Origin: Pseudomonas sp. R28(2017)
GTDB taxonomy: Bacteria; Pseudomonadota; Gammaproteobacteria; Pseudomonadales; Pseudomonadaceae
Reading direction: 5' to 3'
NCBI RefSeq assembly: GCF_002112505.1
Contig: NZ_NEHW01000010.1
Span: 62,001-126,000 of the forward strand
DNA length: 64,000 nucleotides
How positions within the stretch are numbered: position 1 is the stretch's first letter; every line of letters starts with the position of its first letter. Made by a program: the position numbers and the translations under genes. The notes below the pieces were generated by a model, which was not told the DNA's origin, made no database searches, and was given only the letters and a program-made list of their open reading frames with translations. This document shows, in pieces, positions 45,211-54,385 of the stretch.

Positions 45211-45238
45211 TAAATAGACTCGATCGTGACACTGTCAA
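45211..45238 (-). promoter_or_regulatory. Candidate sigma-70 promoter for rhs
   Basis: On the minus strand TTGACA (45238-45233), 16-bp spacer, TATTTA (45216-45211). The -35 is perfect and the -10 matches at 4 of 6. It lies 138 nt before the rhs start codon. The best promoter-like sequence in this gap. Confidence 0.55.
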
Positions 45239-45392
45239 CCAGCCGCAAGCCTTGTGCAGCGAGGGTTACAGGCCATTAATCGCAATATCAAAAAGCCACA
45301 CACCAGAGAGATAAAGGACTGTCGAAACAGACCTTGGCATTTCCTTCGAGCTGACTCCTTGTGAATTTCAGAAACGTCTGTAGGAAGAATCG

Positions 45393-46052
45393 CTACCACT
45401 GAACCTTTTTTTGCCCAGACAACGCCTGTGGGCCCAGCCACTGTATACCCCGCAATACGGCAGTCAGTCCGGCGTCCGGCTGCAAATCGAGCAAAATTGT
45501 CGCTTGGTGCGCCAGCAGGTCGGCCTCCAACTTCAACTCATGCTGCCCCTGCTGCACAAACTGCCCGCGCAAGCGCCAGCCAGCACGGCAATCCATCTCT
45601 ACCCAGCCCTGCCCCAACCCTAGCGACCACGGTTCACTCAAGGCCAGATCCGTCACGCTCACCCGCCCCTCGCTGCTTTGACACTGGCGCCCCGAACCCT
45701 GCATGCGCAGCCCCCCTTGCCACTGCCCCGCCAGGCGGTAGTCCGTCGGTGCCGTCGCCTGAGGCGCCAAAGCCGCAGCGTCCAACCGCCAGCGCCATGG
45801 CCAGCCTTCGGTGCGCAGCTGCCAGGCCTGGCCCTGGAAGCCGAGCTCAGCGTTGGCCTGCATACGCCATGGCTGCAACGTCCAGCGCAGCGGCCCGACC
45901 GGTCCCAGTTGCTGTGCCTGGCCTTGCCAGACGCTGCCGCTGACATCACGTGCCGACAGGCCAATGCCGCGCACCACCCAGGCAGCCGGTAACTCGACCA
46001 GCAGGGTCAGCGTGAATACCAACCCACACCACAGCAGCCCGCGACGGCTCAT
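45393..46052 (-). CDS. gspN: Type II secretion system protein N
   Basis: 219 aa. An N-terminal membrane anchor (LLWCGLVFTLTLLVELPAAWV) is followed by a periplasmic domain with GLSARDVSGSVWQGQAQQL and the repetitive beta pattern of GspN. It is an accessory inner-membrane protein of the T2SS, not present in every system. Last gene of the operon, overlapping gspM by 4 nt. Confidence 0.85.
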   Translation of the reverse strand: MSRRGLLWCGLVFTLTLLVELPAAWVVRGIGLSARDVSGSVWQGQAQQLGPVGPLRWTLQPWRMQANAELGFQGQAWQLRTEGWPWRWRLDAAALAPQATAPTDYRLAGQWQGGLRMQGSGRQCQSSEGRVSVTDLALSEPWSLGLGQGWVEMDCRAGWRLRGQFVQQGQHELKLEADLLAHQATILLDLQPDAGLTAVLRGIQWLGPQALSGQKKVQW

Positions 46053-46435
46053 GGCTGCACCACCAACTCAAAGCGCAACCCCTTGGCATCCTGCTCCAGC
46101 CCCCATTGCAACGGCTGCGCCCCTTCCGCACGCAGGCTCTGCAACCAGTTCTGCAACGCGCGCTCATCCGCTACCTGCCCCCGCAGCTGCCAGCTATTGC
46201 CTTGCACCTCGACATCGGCCAGTTCGATTTGCCGCGCCTGAACAGACTGGCGCAGGCGTTCCAGGCTCACGCCCGGGCCGCCTTGCAAGCTTGCGGCCTG
46301 CACGGCCAGTTCACGCCACTGGCTGAGCTCACGCCATTGCGCCAGGCCTTCGCGCGCGGCCAGGAAGGCCAGCAGCAAGCCAATCAGCCCCCATGCATAC
46401 CACAGCCGGTGACGCTGCATCCATTCCCGGCTCAT
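46049..46435 (-). CDS. gspM: Type II secretion system protein M
   Basis: 128 aa from ATG 46435, which overlaps the gspL stop. A short cytoplasmic N-terminus, one membrane helix (YAWGLIGLLLAFLAAREGL), then a small ferredoxin-like periplasmic domain. It forms the inner-membrane platform with GspL and GspF. Shorter than typical GspM (~160 aa) but with the expected layout. Confidence 0.85.
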   Translation of the reverse strand: MSREWMQRHRLWYAWGLIGLLLAFLAAREGLAQWRELSQWRELAVQAASLQGGPGVSLERLRQSVQARQIELADVEVQGNSWQLRGQVADERALQNWLQSLRAEGAQPLQWGLEQDAKGLRFELVVQP

Positions 46436-47508
46436 GATGCCGCTCCCAGGTCGAACACCACCTGCCCGTCCTGTACCTTTACGACTGCACCGACTGCACT
46501 GGCCATCTCGGCCCACGGCGGCGCGGCGCCATCGCCGTCCAGGCGCAGGTGCCAGCGCTGGCCATCGAAACGCACCGCTTGCAGGCGCCAGGCTGGGTGC
46601 TCATGCAGCCAGGCTTGCAGACGTGCCTGCAGGTCTTCGAGCTGACGCTCGCGCAATTGCTGTTGCAGTTCGCTTTCCCGCAGACGCTTGAGTGCCTGCG
46701 CCGCGTGCCGCGGGCTGGCCTGTTCGCCGGTCACCGCCAGCACCTGCGAACGCCAGGTCTCTACCTGGCGCCATTGCTGGGTCAGCCACAGGCCAGACCA
46801 TGCCATGGCCAGTACCAGGCAGGCGAACATCAGGCGTTGCTGCTGCCGCGACACGCCGGGCAGTGAGCGTGCCTGACGCGGTCGGTCAAGCAGGCTGGGC
46901 AGGTTGTCGAGCGGCGCCAGCGAGGTTGGCCAGGTGGCGGTCACTGCGTGCGTGCGCAGGCCCGACCACGGTTGCGGCGGTAACTCACCCAACGCAGCAG
47001 GCCAGGCCAGCCAATGTTCGAGGCCGTCCTCGCCCCGCCCTTTGCACAGCGACACATCCGGCGTGCGCTGCCATTGCCAGGCATTGCCCGGTTCGGGGGA
47101 TGGCAACAACTGGAACTCAGCCCAGCAGCACTCGACCTGCAGCCCCCATTCGGCACACTGCTCGCGCCACGGCGCCAGCAACTGCCGCGCCACCGCCATC
47201 AGTCGCAATTGCCCGGCCTGACGTGACAGGCAGGCACACAGCACCTCGTCGAGGTGCTGCAGCAGGCGGTCTTCCAGCAACAGCGGCCACTCGTCACGTT
47301 TGAGGCCGGGAGGCGCGGCGAGCTGAAACTGGCTGCAGCAGTCGCCGGGGACAATCAATGCGACCCGTGCCTGCAGGTTCGCCGGTGGCTCGCCCTGCCC
47401 TTGGCGCTGGGCGCCACCCGCCTCGACCAGCAGCCAGTCCCAGACTTCGCCCGGGCGCAGCAGCAACCACGGTCGCGCTGACGCAGTCCGGCGCCATTCA
47501 AACTTCAT
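46432..47508 (-). CDS. gspL: Type II secretion system protein L
   Basis: 358 aa from ATG 47508. The N-terminal actin-like cytoplasmic domain binds the ATPase GspE. A membrane helix (RLMFACLVLAMAWSGLWLTQ, ~230-250) is followed by a periplasmic ferredoxin-like domain that pairs with GspM. It directly follows gspJ with a 4-nt overlap: gspK, normally between them, is absent here and lies at 59393. Confidence 0.88.
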   Translation of the reverse strand: MKFEWRRTASARPWLLLRPGEVWDWLLVEAGGAQRQGQGEPPANLQARVALIVPGDCCSQFQLAAPPGLKRDEWPLLLEDRLLQHLDEVLCACLSRQAGQLRLMAVARQLLAPWREQCAEWGLQVECCWAEFQLLPSPEPGNAWQWQRTPDVSLCKGRGEDGLEHWLAWPAALGELPPQPWSGLRTHAVTATWPTSLAPLDNLPSLLDRPRQARSLPGVSRQQQRLMFACLVLAMAWSGLWLTQQWRQVETWRSQVLAVTGEQASPRHAAQALKRLRESELQQQLRERQLEDLQARLQAWLHEHPAWRLQAVRFDGQRWHLRLDGDGAAPPWAEMASAVGAVVKVQDGQVVFDLGAAS

Positions 47509-48095
47509 GAGCGCCCCCAAGGGAGAACGAAGGTGCAAACATACGGTGCTCCATCACGCTGCATTTCCAGGCGCACACCACGGCCGGGGTGCGCGGGTTG
47601 GTCGGAGGGCCAGGGCAACCAGCGCCCGGCCTGGTGGTAAAGCACATTGATCGCGCTGACCCGCGGCAGTTGCTCACGCAGCACCCAGCGCGGCTCGCTG
47701 GCGGCGTACAGGTCCGCCGAGCTTTCCAGCAGCAGGCGTTGGCCAGGCACGTCGAAGCGCAGGCGCTGGCGTTGCAGGCGCGAACCGCCCTCGGCCTCGG
47801 GCACGGCGGCAGCGGCCACCCACAGCAATTGCTGGCGGTCGGGTTGCCAGTCGAGCCAGCGGCTGGTCAGGGGCAGGCGCTGTTCGTACACGCGGCGCAG
47901 CACCGGGCTGTCGAAGCGCCGCTCCAAGGCCAGGCAGAACTCCAGCACGCGGGTTTCCTGGGTGTTCACCTGCAGCCGCTCACGCACCTTGAGCCAGCCA
48001 TTGACCAGCGCCGCCAGCATCACCCCGAGCAGCGCGGTCAGGGCCATGGCCACCATCAGTTCGATCAGGGTCAAACCTGCCTGGCGCCGCTTCAT
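47505..48095 (-). CDS. gspJ: Type II secretion minor pseudopilin J
   Basis: 196 aa from ATG 48095. Prepilin leader MKRRQAG, then LTLIELMVAMALTALLGVML (Glu at mature position 5), a normal type IV pilin-like signal processed by PilD/GspO. With I and K it forms the tip of the pseudopilus. It overlaps gspI and gspL by 4 nt each. Confidence 0.92.
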   Translation of the reverse strand: MKRRQAGLTLIELMVAMALTALLGVMLAALVNGWLKVRERLQVNTQETRVLEFCLALERRFDSPVLRRVYEQRLPLTSRWLDWQPDRQQLLWVAAAAVPEAEGGSRLQRQRLRFDVPGQRLLLESSADLYAASEPRWVLREQLPRVSAINVLYHQAGRWLPWPSDQPAHPGRGVRLEMQRDGAPYVCTFVLPWGRS

Positions 48096-48460
48096 GGCTG
48101 CTCCAGAAATACGGTGTATTGCCCAAGTGGCAGGCGCTGGTCGCGGTCGGCATACAACTGCAGTTCGCCTCGGCGCAGGTCGCATACACCAGTGCGGCGC
48201 AGCTGCAGCTGCCAATGGCAGGCCTGACCGCCTTGGCTGAGCACACCCTCCACCTGATTGCTGGACGGCCAGTATTGCTCGACGGTGAAGCGCGCTTGCA
48301 GCTCCCGCGCGCACAGCACGCCCAGGCGGTGCTGCTGCACGTTGGCCTGTACCGCCAGGCGCTGGCGCAGTACCTGGCTGGTGATGACCGCCAGCACCGC
48401 GGCAATCGCCAGGGCCACGGTCACTTCCAGCAAGGTGAACCCGCGCTGCTTGCGCTTCAT
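48092..48460 (-). CDS. gspI: Type II secretion minor pseudopilin I
   Basis: 122 aa from ATG 48460. Leader MKRKQRG, then FTLLEVTVALAIAAVLAVIT with Glu5. The length and the C-terminal CxxxRRGELQLY region are as in GspI. It is the initiator of the tip complex. Overlaps gspH by 4 nt. Confidence 0.92.
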   Translation of the reverse strand: MKRKQRGFTLLEVTVALAIAAVLAVITSQVLRQRLAVQANVQQHRLGVLCARELQARFTVEQYWPSSNQVEGVLSQGGQACHWQLQLRRTGVCDLRRGELQLYADRDQRLPLGQYTVFLEQP

Positions 48461-48894
48461 GGCGTCATCGCCACACGCAACTGGCCATCTCGGCTCCACT
48501 CCCAACGCTGACTACCGTGCGCCCAGCGCCATTGCACCGAGCCCGGTTGGGCCCAGCCCTGCGGGGTGAACAGCACGCGAGGCTGCGCGCTGGCCGGCCA
48601 ATCCGGGCGCAGGCCCTTGGGCCAGTGAGCCGGGGCGCCGGCCTCGACCACCCAGCCGTCACCTTCGCGGCGCACGAATTCCGGCCGCTGGCCGGTCCAG
48701 CGCAGCCCACGCAATTGCCCGGCATGCCGGGCCAGTGCAGCCTGGGTGCGGGTTTGCGTGGCCAGCTGCTGCAGTGCCTGGTCGACGCTGGCCTTGCCGC
48801 TGTCGAGCCAGGCCACCGCCATGCCGGTCATGAGCCCGGCGATGGCCAGTACCACCAGCAGTTCGAGCAGGCTGAAGCCGCGCTGACCCTGCAT
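48457..48894 (-). CDS. gspH: Type II secretion minor pseudopilin H
   Basis: 145 aa. Leader MQGQRG, then FSLLELLVVLAIAGLMTGMAV with Glu5. It joins the pseudopilus shaft to the I-J-K tip. It sits 3 bp after gspG and overlaps gspI by 4 nt. Confidence 0.92.
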   Translation of the reverse strand: MQGQRGFSLLELLVVLAIAGLMTGMAVAWLDSGKASVDQALQQLATQTRTQAALARHAGQLRGLRWTGQRPEFVRREGDGWVVEAGAPAHWPKGLRPDWPASAQPRVLFTPQGWAQPGSVQWRWAHGSQRWEWSRDGQLRVAMTP

Positions 48895-48897
48895 CGG

Positions 48898-49332
48898 TCA
48901 CAAGGCCCAGTTGCCCAGGTCGGCGTCCTGGCCTTCGCCACCGGGCATGCCGTCGGCCCCCAGCGAATACACATCGACCCGCCCATGCTCACCGGGCATG
49001 CGGTACTGGTACGGGGTGCCCCATGGGTCTTCCGGCAGGCGGCGCACATAGCCGTCGCTGCGCCAGCTGCGTGGCAGCGGTTCCTGGGTCGGCTTTTTCA
49101 CCAGCGCGGCCAGGCCCTGTTCGTTGCTGGGGAAACGCAGGTTGTCCAGGCGGTACATGTCCAGCGCCTGCTCCAGGGTCGCCAGGTCGGCCATGACCTT
49201 CTGCTTCATGGCCTTGTCCTGGTTGCCCAGCACGCTGGGGGCGACCACGGCGATGAGCAAGCCGATGATGAAGATCACCACCATGATTTCCATCAGGGTG
49301 AAGCCGCGCTGGCGGTTGCGTCGATGCTGCAT
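48898..49332 (-). CDS. gspG: Type II secretion major pseudopilin G
   Basis: 144 aa from ATG 49332. Leader MQHRRNRQRG, then FTLMEIMVVIFIIGLLIAVV with Glu5. The C-terminal segment DPWGTPYQYRMPGEHGRVDVYSLGADG, with its Ca2+-site loop, is diagnostic for GspG. It forms the piston-like pseudopilus. The frame is open further upstream, but the prepilin leader fixes the start. Confidence 0.96.
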   Translation of the reverse strand: MQHRRNRQRGFTLMEIMVVIFIIGLLIAVVAPSVLGNQDKAMKQKVMADLATLEQALDMYRLDNLRFPSNEQGLAALVKKPTQEPLPRSWRSDGYVRRLPEDPWGTPYQYRMPGEHGRVDVYSLGADGMPGGEGQDADLGNWAL

Positions 49333-49349
49333 GGAAGTGCTCCTTGATT

Positions 49350-50552
49350 TCACAGTTGCAGGCCCTGGTTGAGTTGCATGATCGGTAACAGCACCGCCAG
49401 CACGATGAACAGCACCACGGCGCCCATCAGCAGAATCATCAGGGGTTCGAAAAGCGCCATGGCGGTGTCCACCTGGCGGGCGAAGCCGCGCTCCTGGTCG
49501 TCGGCCACGCGCTCGAGCATGTCGGCCAGGGTGCCGCTGGCCTCGCCGCTGCCGACCATGTTCACCAGCAGCGGCGGGAACTGCTGGCTGGCATCCAGGG
49601 CGCGGTGCAGGCTGGTGCCGCCCTGCACCTGCTGGCGCACTTGCTCCATGGCCAGGCGGATGCGCCGGTTGGCAACGGTCTCGGTGGCCACCTGCAGGGC
49701 TTCGAGCAGGGCCACGCCGCTGCTGCAAAGGATGGCCAGGCTGCGCGCCAGGCGGGCGCTTTCCAGCACCTGCAGCAGCGCGCCGATGCGGGGCAGGCGC
49801 ATCAGCAGTTCATCGCGGCGCAGGCACCAGTGCGGCTTGCGCAGCAGCCAACTGCCCAGCACGGCAGATGCCAGCGTAAGCCCCAGCAACCACGGGCCGG
49901 CCTGTACCAGGCCCTGGCTCAGGCCGATCAGCAGGGATGTAATCAGCGGCAGGCTCTGCCCGGCGTGGGCAAACTGTTCGGTGAGCTTGGGCACGACGAA
50001 GGTCATCAGGCCGACCACCACCGCCAGCGACACGCCCATCAGCACGCAGGGGTAGATCAGCGCGGTGCGCGCCTTGTGCTGCTGGCGCTGCACCTGCTCC
50101 AGGTGATCGGCCAGGCGGGTCAGCACCTGGGCCAGGCGCCCGGAGCGCTCGCCAGCTTCGACCAGTGCGCAGTACAAACCGGTGAACGGCGCCCCTTGGC
50201 GGGCGAGGCTGCGGGCCAGCCCGAGGCCTTCGGCGAGCGAGCCGCGCAGGGCCACCAGCACCCCATGCAGGGCAGGCTCGCGCAGTTGCCGTTCGAGCGT
50301 GGCCAGGGCATCGACCAGCGGAATGCCCGCGCCGGTGAGGGTTGCCAGCTGGCGGGTCAGCTCGCACAACTGGGCCCGGCTCAGGCGCTGGCGGCGCGGT
50401 TGGCCGCTACCGCCCTCATGGCGTTGCAGTTGGCGCGGGAACAGCCCCTGCTCGCGCAGCAACTGGCGTGCATGGCGTTCGCTGTCGGCCTGCAGGCTGG
50501 CCTTGTGGGTCTTGCCGGCGAGGTCGACGGCCTGGTAGCGGAAGGTCGGCAT
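49350..50552 (-). CDS. gspF: Type II secretion platform protein F
   Basis: 400 aa, three membrane helices and two tandem GspF domains (ELTRQLATLTGAGIPLVDAL... and LARSLAILCSSGVALLEALQV). It is the polytopic core of the inner-membrane platform, related to PilC. It starts 3 bp after gspE. Confidence 0.96.
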   Translation of the reverse strand: MPTFRYQAVDLAGKTHKASLQADSERHARQLLREQGLFPRQLQRHEGGSGQPRRQRLSRAQLCELTRQLATLTGAGIPLVDALATLERQLREPALHGVLVALRGSLAEGLGLARSLARQGAPFTGLYCALVEAGERSGRLAQVLTRLADHLEQVQRQQHKARTALIYPCVLMGVSLAVVVGLMTFVVPKLTEQFAHAGQSLPLITSLLIGLSQGLVQAGPWLLGLTLASAVLGSWLLRKPHWCLRRDELLMRLPRIGALLQVLESARLARSLAILCSSGVALLEALQVATETVANRRIRLAMEQVRQQVQGGTSLHRALDASQQFPPLLVNMVGSGEASGTLADMLERVADDQERGFARQVDTAMALFEPLMILLMGAVVLFIVLAVLLPIMQLNQGLQL

Positions 50553-50555
50553 CGC

Positions 50556-52007
50556 TCAGCCCTGCACCGCGCGCAGCACTTCGGCCAGGCTGGTTTCGCC
50601 ACGGGCCAGGCAGGCGCTGGCCATCGCCACCAGGCTCTGCCGGCGCTCGGCCAGGTAACCCTGCATGGCCAGTTCGCTGGCGCCGTCGTACAGCAGGCCG
50701 ACCAGGCCGGCGTCCAGTTCGATGAATTCGTAGAGCCCCAGGCGGCCGACATATCCGCTGCCCTGGCACTGCTCGCAACCGACCGCGTGGTAGCTGCCAT
50801 GCAGCGCTGCCAGCTCCGGCCAAAGGGCGCGCTCGGCTGGCTGCAAGGGCTGCGCGACGGCGCATTGGCACAACCGCCTGACCAGGCGCTGGGCCAGCAC
50901 ACCGCGCAGGCATGAAGCGATCAGAAACGGTTCGATGCCCATGTCGCGCAAGCGCGTGACCGCGCCCACCGCACTGTTGGTGTGCAGCGTCGACAGCACC
51001 AGGTGGCCGGTGAGGCTGGCCTGCACGGCGATCTGCGCAGTCTCGCGGTCGCGGATTTCACCGAGCATGATCACGTCCGGGTCCTGGCGCAAAATGGCCC
51101 GCAAGCCGCTGGCGAAGGTCAGCCCGGCACGTGGGTTGATGGCGGTCTGGCCGATGCCGGCGATGGCGTATTCGACCGGGTCTTCGACGGTGAGGATGTT
51201 GCGGCTGCCGTCGTTGAGGCTGTTGAGGCTGGCATACAGCGTGGTGGTCTTGCCCGAACCAGTCGGGCCGGTGGACAGGACGATACCGTTGGGCCGCGCC
51301 AGGCAAGTGCGCAGGCCCTGCAGTACGGCGGCGGGCATGCCCAGGTTGCCTAGCGCCAGCAGGCTGGCCTGCTTGTCGAGCACCCGCATGACCACGCGTT
51401 CGCCGTGGATGCCGGGCAGCGTCGACACCCGCACGTCCACTTCGCGGCCGGCCGCGCGCAAGGTGATGCGGCCATCCTGAGGCTGGCGCTTTTCGGCGAT
51501 GTCCAGCCGAGCCATGACCTTGATCCGCGACACCAGCATCGCCGACAGTGCCCGCGGCGGGCGCAACACCTCGCGCAGGTGGCCGTCGACGCGCAGGCGC
51601 ACCACCAGGCTCTGCTCGAAGGTTTCGATGTGGATGTCCGAGGCACGTAGCCGCAGGGCTTGGCCGAACAGGCCGTTGATCAAGCGGATCACCGGGGCTT
51701 CGTCGTCGCTTTCGAGCAGGTCCTCGATGCGCGGCATTTCGCTCATCAGGCTGTCGAGGTCGACCTGCTCGCCGATGCCTTCGATCAGCGCTTCGGTCGT
51801 GCCCTGGCCCGCTTCATAAAGCTGGCCAAGGCACTCGTCGAACGCTGCAGGATCAAGGTATTCCAGCGCCAGGGGCCGGCCATGCACGCGCAGCAGTTCC
51901 TGCAGCTGGTCGCTGTCGGCGTCGCGACGCAACCACAGGCACCAGCCTTCCTCGGCCGGGGCCATGGCCAGCCCGGCCTGACGGGCCAGGCGATACGGCA
52001 GCATCAC
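50556..52007 (-). CDS. gspE: Type II secretion ATPase E
   Basis: 483 aa. Walker A GPTGSGKT (247-254), Asp box/Walker B DVIMLGEIRD (311-320), and a tetra-Cys zinc finger in the C-terminal region (LCQC ... GCEQC) before GRLGLYEFI. It powers pseudopilus assembly from the cytoplasm through GspL. It overlaps gspD by 4 nt. Confidence 0.96.
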   Translation of the reverse strand: MMLPYRLARQAGLAMAPAEEGWCLWLRRDADSDQLQELLRVHGRPLALEYLDPAAFDECLGQLYEAGQGTTEALIEGIGEQVDLDSLMSEMPRIEDLLESDDEAPVIRLINGLFGQALRLRASDIHIETFEQSLVVRLRVDGHLREVLRPPRALSAMLVSRIKVMARLDIAEKRQPQDGRITLRAAGREVDVRVSTLPGIHGERVVMRVLDKQASLLALGNLGMPAAVLQGLRTCLARPNGIVLSTGPTGSGKTTTLYASLNSLNDGSRNILTVEDPVEYAIAGIGQTAINPRAGLTFASGLRAILRQDPDVIMLGEIRDRETAQIAVQASLTGHLVLSTLHTNSAVGAVTRLRDMGIEPFLIASCLRGVLAQRLVRRLCQCAVAQPLQPAERALWPELAALHGSYHAVGCEQCQGSGYVGRLGLYEFIELDAGLVGLLYDGASELAMQGYLAERRQSLVAMASACLARGETSLAEVLRAVQG

Positions 52008-53959
52008 CAGTTACCGCCTTCGAGACGCGCACGGCTGGCGGGGAACACCTGCAGCAACGGAGTGCTCTCGGCCAGGTCGGGCAACTGCAGCGGCGTGGTC
52101 TGCTGCAGGGTGCGGTACTTGCCTTCGCTGAGGCCCGCCAGGCTTGGGCCATCGCGCAGGATACGCGGGCGGATGAACACCATCAGGTTCTGCTTGGTGT
52201 TCTTGCTCGCATCGGAACGGAACAACCGGCCCAGGCCGGGAATGTCACCGAGAAACGGCACCCGCTGGTCGCTGGTGCTGAGCTCGTCGCTGATCAGGCC
52301 GCCGAGGATGACCAGGCCATTGTCTTCGACCATGACCTTGGTCTTGATCTCGCGCTTGTTGGTGATCACGTCGCTGGCGGCGCTGGAGTCGGCGATCGAC
52401 GACACTTCCTGGACGATGTCCAGGCGCACGCTGTTGTCGATGTTGATCTGCGGCTTGATGCGCAACTTCACGCCGACTTCCTTGCGCTCGATGGTCTGGT
52501 AGGGGTTGGCGTTGTTCTGGGTCACCGAGCCGGTCACGAAAGGCACCTCCTGGCCGACCAGGATCGACGCCTCGGCGTTGTCCAAGGTCAGCAGGGTCGG
52601 CGTCGACAGCAGGTTGAAGCCGCTCTTGCCCTTGAGGGCGTTGATCAGCATGGCGAAGTTGAAACCGCCGCCGATATGGCCAAGCCCGGCGGTGACCCCG
52701 GTGGTGGACGACAGCAGGTCGCCCAGCGCCTCGTTGTCACCACTGGCGGCAGCACCCGCGATATTGGCGATGTTCACCCCGTTGCTGCCGAAATTGACGA
52801 TGCCGGCACCGAACTTCTCGTCGGCGAACAACCACTGCACGCCCAGCTCCTGGGCTCGCGTGTCGGACACCTCGGCGATGATCGCCTCGACCACCACCTG
52901 GGCACGGCGGATATCCAGCTGTTCGACGATCGAGCGGTAGGCCGCCAGTTCACTGTCGGGGCCGACCATGACCACGGCGTTGGTGCCCTCTTCGTACTCC
53001 AGGCGGATGCCGGAGTCGCTGGCGGCAGCCGTCACCGGGCGCTCCTTGCCTTCCCCTTCGCCAGCCGCTTCGCCGGGCACCGCGCCTTCCTGGCTGAGGC
53101 CGCGCAGTACCTTGACCACTTCGGCGGCATTGGCATGGCGCAGGTACATCACCTGGGTGTTGCTGTTGTGCTGGTTGTCGCTGGGGCGGTCGAGCTGGCC
53201 GAGCAACGCTCTCACCCGGTCGGTGCTGCCACGCACCAGCAAGGCGTTGCTGCGCGGGTCGGCGACCACCTGGGTGCTGTCGGCGCCCTGCTCGCGGGCC
53301 AGCAGGCGGGTGAGCAACTGGGCGGTGTCGGCAGCGCTGGCATGGCGCAGCGGCATGACCTGCAGCGGCTCGTCACTGACCTGGTCGAGCTGGCGCAGCA
53401 GGCTGTCGATACGTTGCAGGTTGCTGCGCCAATCGGTGACCACCAGCAGGTTGGCCGCAGGGTACGGCGTGATCACGCCGACGCGCGGATCGATCAGCGG
53501 CTTGAGGATGCCGAGCATCTGCTCGCTGGCGGCATTGCGCACATTGAACACCCGGGTGGCCACACTGTCGCTGCCCTCGCCTTGCTTGCCAGCAGGCTCG
53601 ACCGGCACCGGCTCCAGGCGCGCGGCCTGGTCGGGGACGATCTTCACGCTGCCGTTGGGCAGGTCGACAGCGGCGTAGCCCTGCGCGCGCAACTGGGCGA
53701 GGAAGATGTCGTAGATGGCATCGGCATCGTGGCGGTCGACGGTGCGCACGGTGACCTTGCCCTTGACCCGCGGGTCGACGATGAAGGTGGTGCCGGTGAT
53801 GCGCGAGACGCTGTCGATGAACTCGCCCAGCTCGGTGTCGACGAAGTTCACCTCGTACAGCGGCGTGCCATTGTCGTCGAAGGCTTCCGGCTCTTCAGCC
53901 CAGGCGAGTGACAGGCCCAGGCTCAGGGCCGCAGCCACGCAGTATCTGGCAAACATCAT
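52004..53959 (-). CDS. gspD: Type II secretion secretin D
   Basis: 651 aa with a signal peptide (MMFARYCVAAALSLGLSLAWA-EE). N0 domain (NFVDTELGEFIDSVSRITGTTFIVDPRVKGKVTV), N1-N3 repeats, then the C-terminal secretin barrel with VPFVTGSVTQ, VGVKLRIKPQIN and the VEDNGLVILGGLI...VPFLGDIPGLGRLF hallmark. It forms the outer-membrane channel. No lipobox or pilotin is seen nearby. Confidence 0.97.
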   Translation of the reverse strand: MMFARYCVAAALSLGLSLAWAEEPEAFDDNGTPLYEVNFVDTELGEFIDSVSRITGTTFIVDPRVKGKVTVRTVDRHDADAIYDIFLAQLRAQGYAAVDLPNGSVKIVPDQAARLEPVPVEPAGKQGEGSDSVATRVFNVRNAASEQMLGILKPLIDPRVGVITPYPAANLLVVTDWRSNLQRIDSLLRQLDQVSDEPLQVMPLRHASAADTAQLLTRLLAREQGADSTQVVADPRSNALLVRGSTDRVRALLGQLDRPSDNQHNSNTQVMYLRHANAAEVVKVLRGLSQEGAVPGEAAGEGEGKERPVTAAASDSGIRLEYEEGTNAVVMVGPDSELAAYRSIVEQLDIRRAQVVVEAIIAEVSDTRAQELGVQWLFADEKFGAGIVNFGSNGVNIANIAGAAASGDNEALGDLLSSTTGVTAGLGHIGGGFNFAMLINALKGKSGFNLLSTPTLLTLDNAEASILVGQEVPFVTGSVTQNNANPYQTIERKEVGVKLRIKPQINIDNSVRLDIVQEVSSIADSSAASDVITNKREIKTKVMVEDNGLVILGGLISDELSTSDQRVPFLGDIPGLGRLFRSDASKNTKQNLMVFIRPRILRDGPSLAGLSEGKYRTLQQTTPLQLPDLAESTPLLQVFPASRARLEGGNW

Positions 53960-54385
53960 TCATCCTTGGCGCTTGAAGCCGGTCACGGCGGGGCGTGGCG
54001 GCCAGGGCAGGCGTTCGCGCCGCCCCTGGTTGTCGAAAATCAGGCCATCGGCGTCGATGTCCTGCAATACGATGCCGGGCGCCAGGCGCTGGCCACGGCC
54101 GAGGGTGCGAACCTGCTGGCCGTAGCGCAGCACCACCACACTGGCCGACAACGGCTGGGCCTTGAGGCCGCCGAGGTACTGCAACGGCAGGCGGGTGATG
54201 GCGATCGCGCCGTCATCCACAGCAGGTTGCCAGTGACCGATCAGCAGGCCTGGCAGCGGGCTGGCGGCAACCTGCGCCGGGCTGGCCGGCTGCGGCTGGC
54301 GCCCCAGTTGCAGCACGCACTGGGCGGCCAGCCAGCCGGCCAGGGTCAGCAGGCCGCCGGTCATCAACCGTGTCGCCAGGCTCAC
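53960..54385 (-). CDS. gspC: Type II secretion protein C
   Basis: 141 aa from GTG 54385, coupled to the upstream gene by a GTGA overlap; ATG 54364 is an alternative. One membrane helix (MTGGLLTLAGWLAAQCVLQL), then the homology-region domain that touches the secretin N0. It is short and has no PDZ or coiled-coil extension, like the compact Pseudomonas XcpP-type proteins. It links inner- and outer-membrane parts and contributes to substrate choice. Confidence 0.85.
   Translation of the reverse strand: MSLATRLMTGGLLTLAGWLAAQCVLQLGRQPQPASPAQVAASPLPGLLIGHWQPAVDDGAIAITRLPLQYLGGLKAQPLSASVVVLRYGQQVRTLGRGQRLAPGIVLQDIDADGLIFDNQGRRERLPWPPRPAVTGFKRQG

Larger units (their letters stand above)
45074..45392. 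other. Intergenic region between rhs and gspN
   Basis: Holds the rhs promoter candidate (45211-45238) and the small frame at 45079-45150. The part 45240-45392 is moderately AT-rich and shows no gene I can support. An Eag (DUF1795) chaperone, expected next to a membrane-segment PAAR effector, is absent. Confidence 0.6.

Noticed and set aside
45235..45441. 68-codon minus-strand frame between rhs and gspN
   Set aside because: Overlaps the end of gspN, has no family and no ribosome site; its hydrophobic stretch looks accidental.
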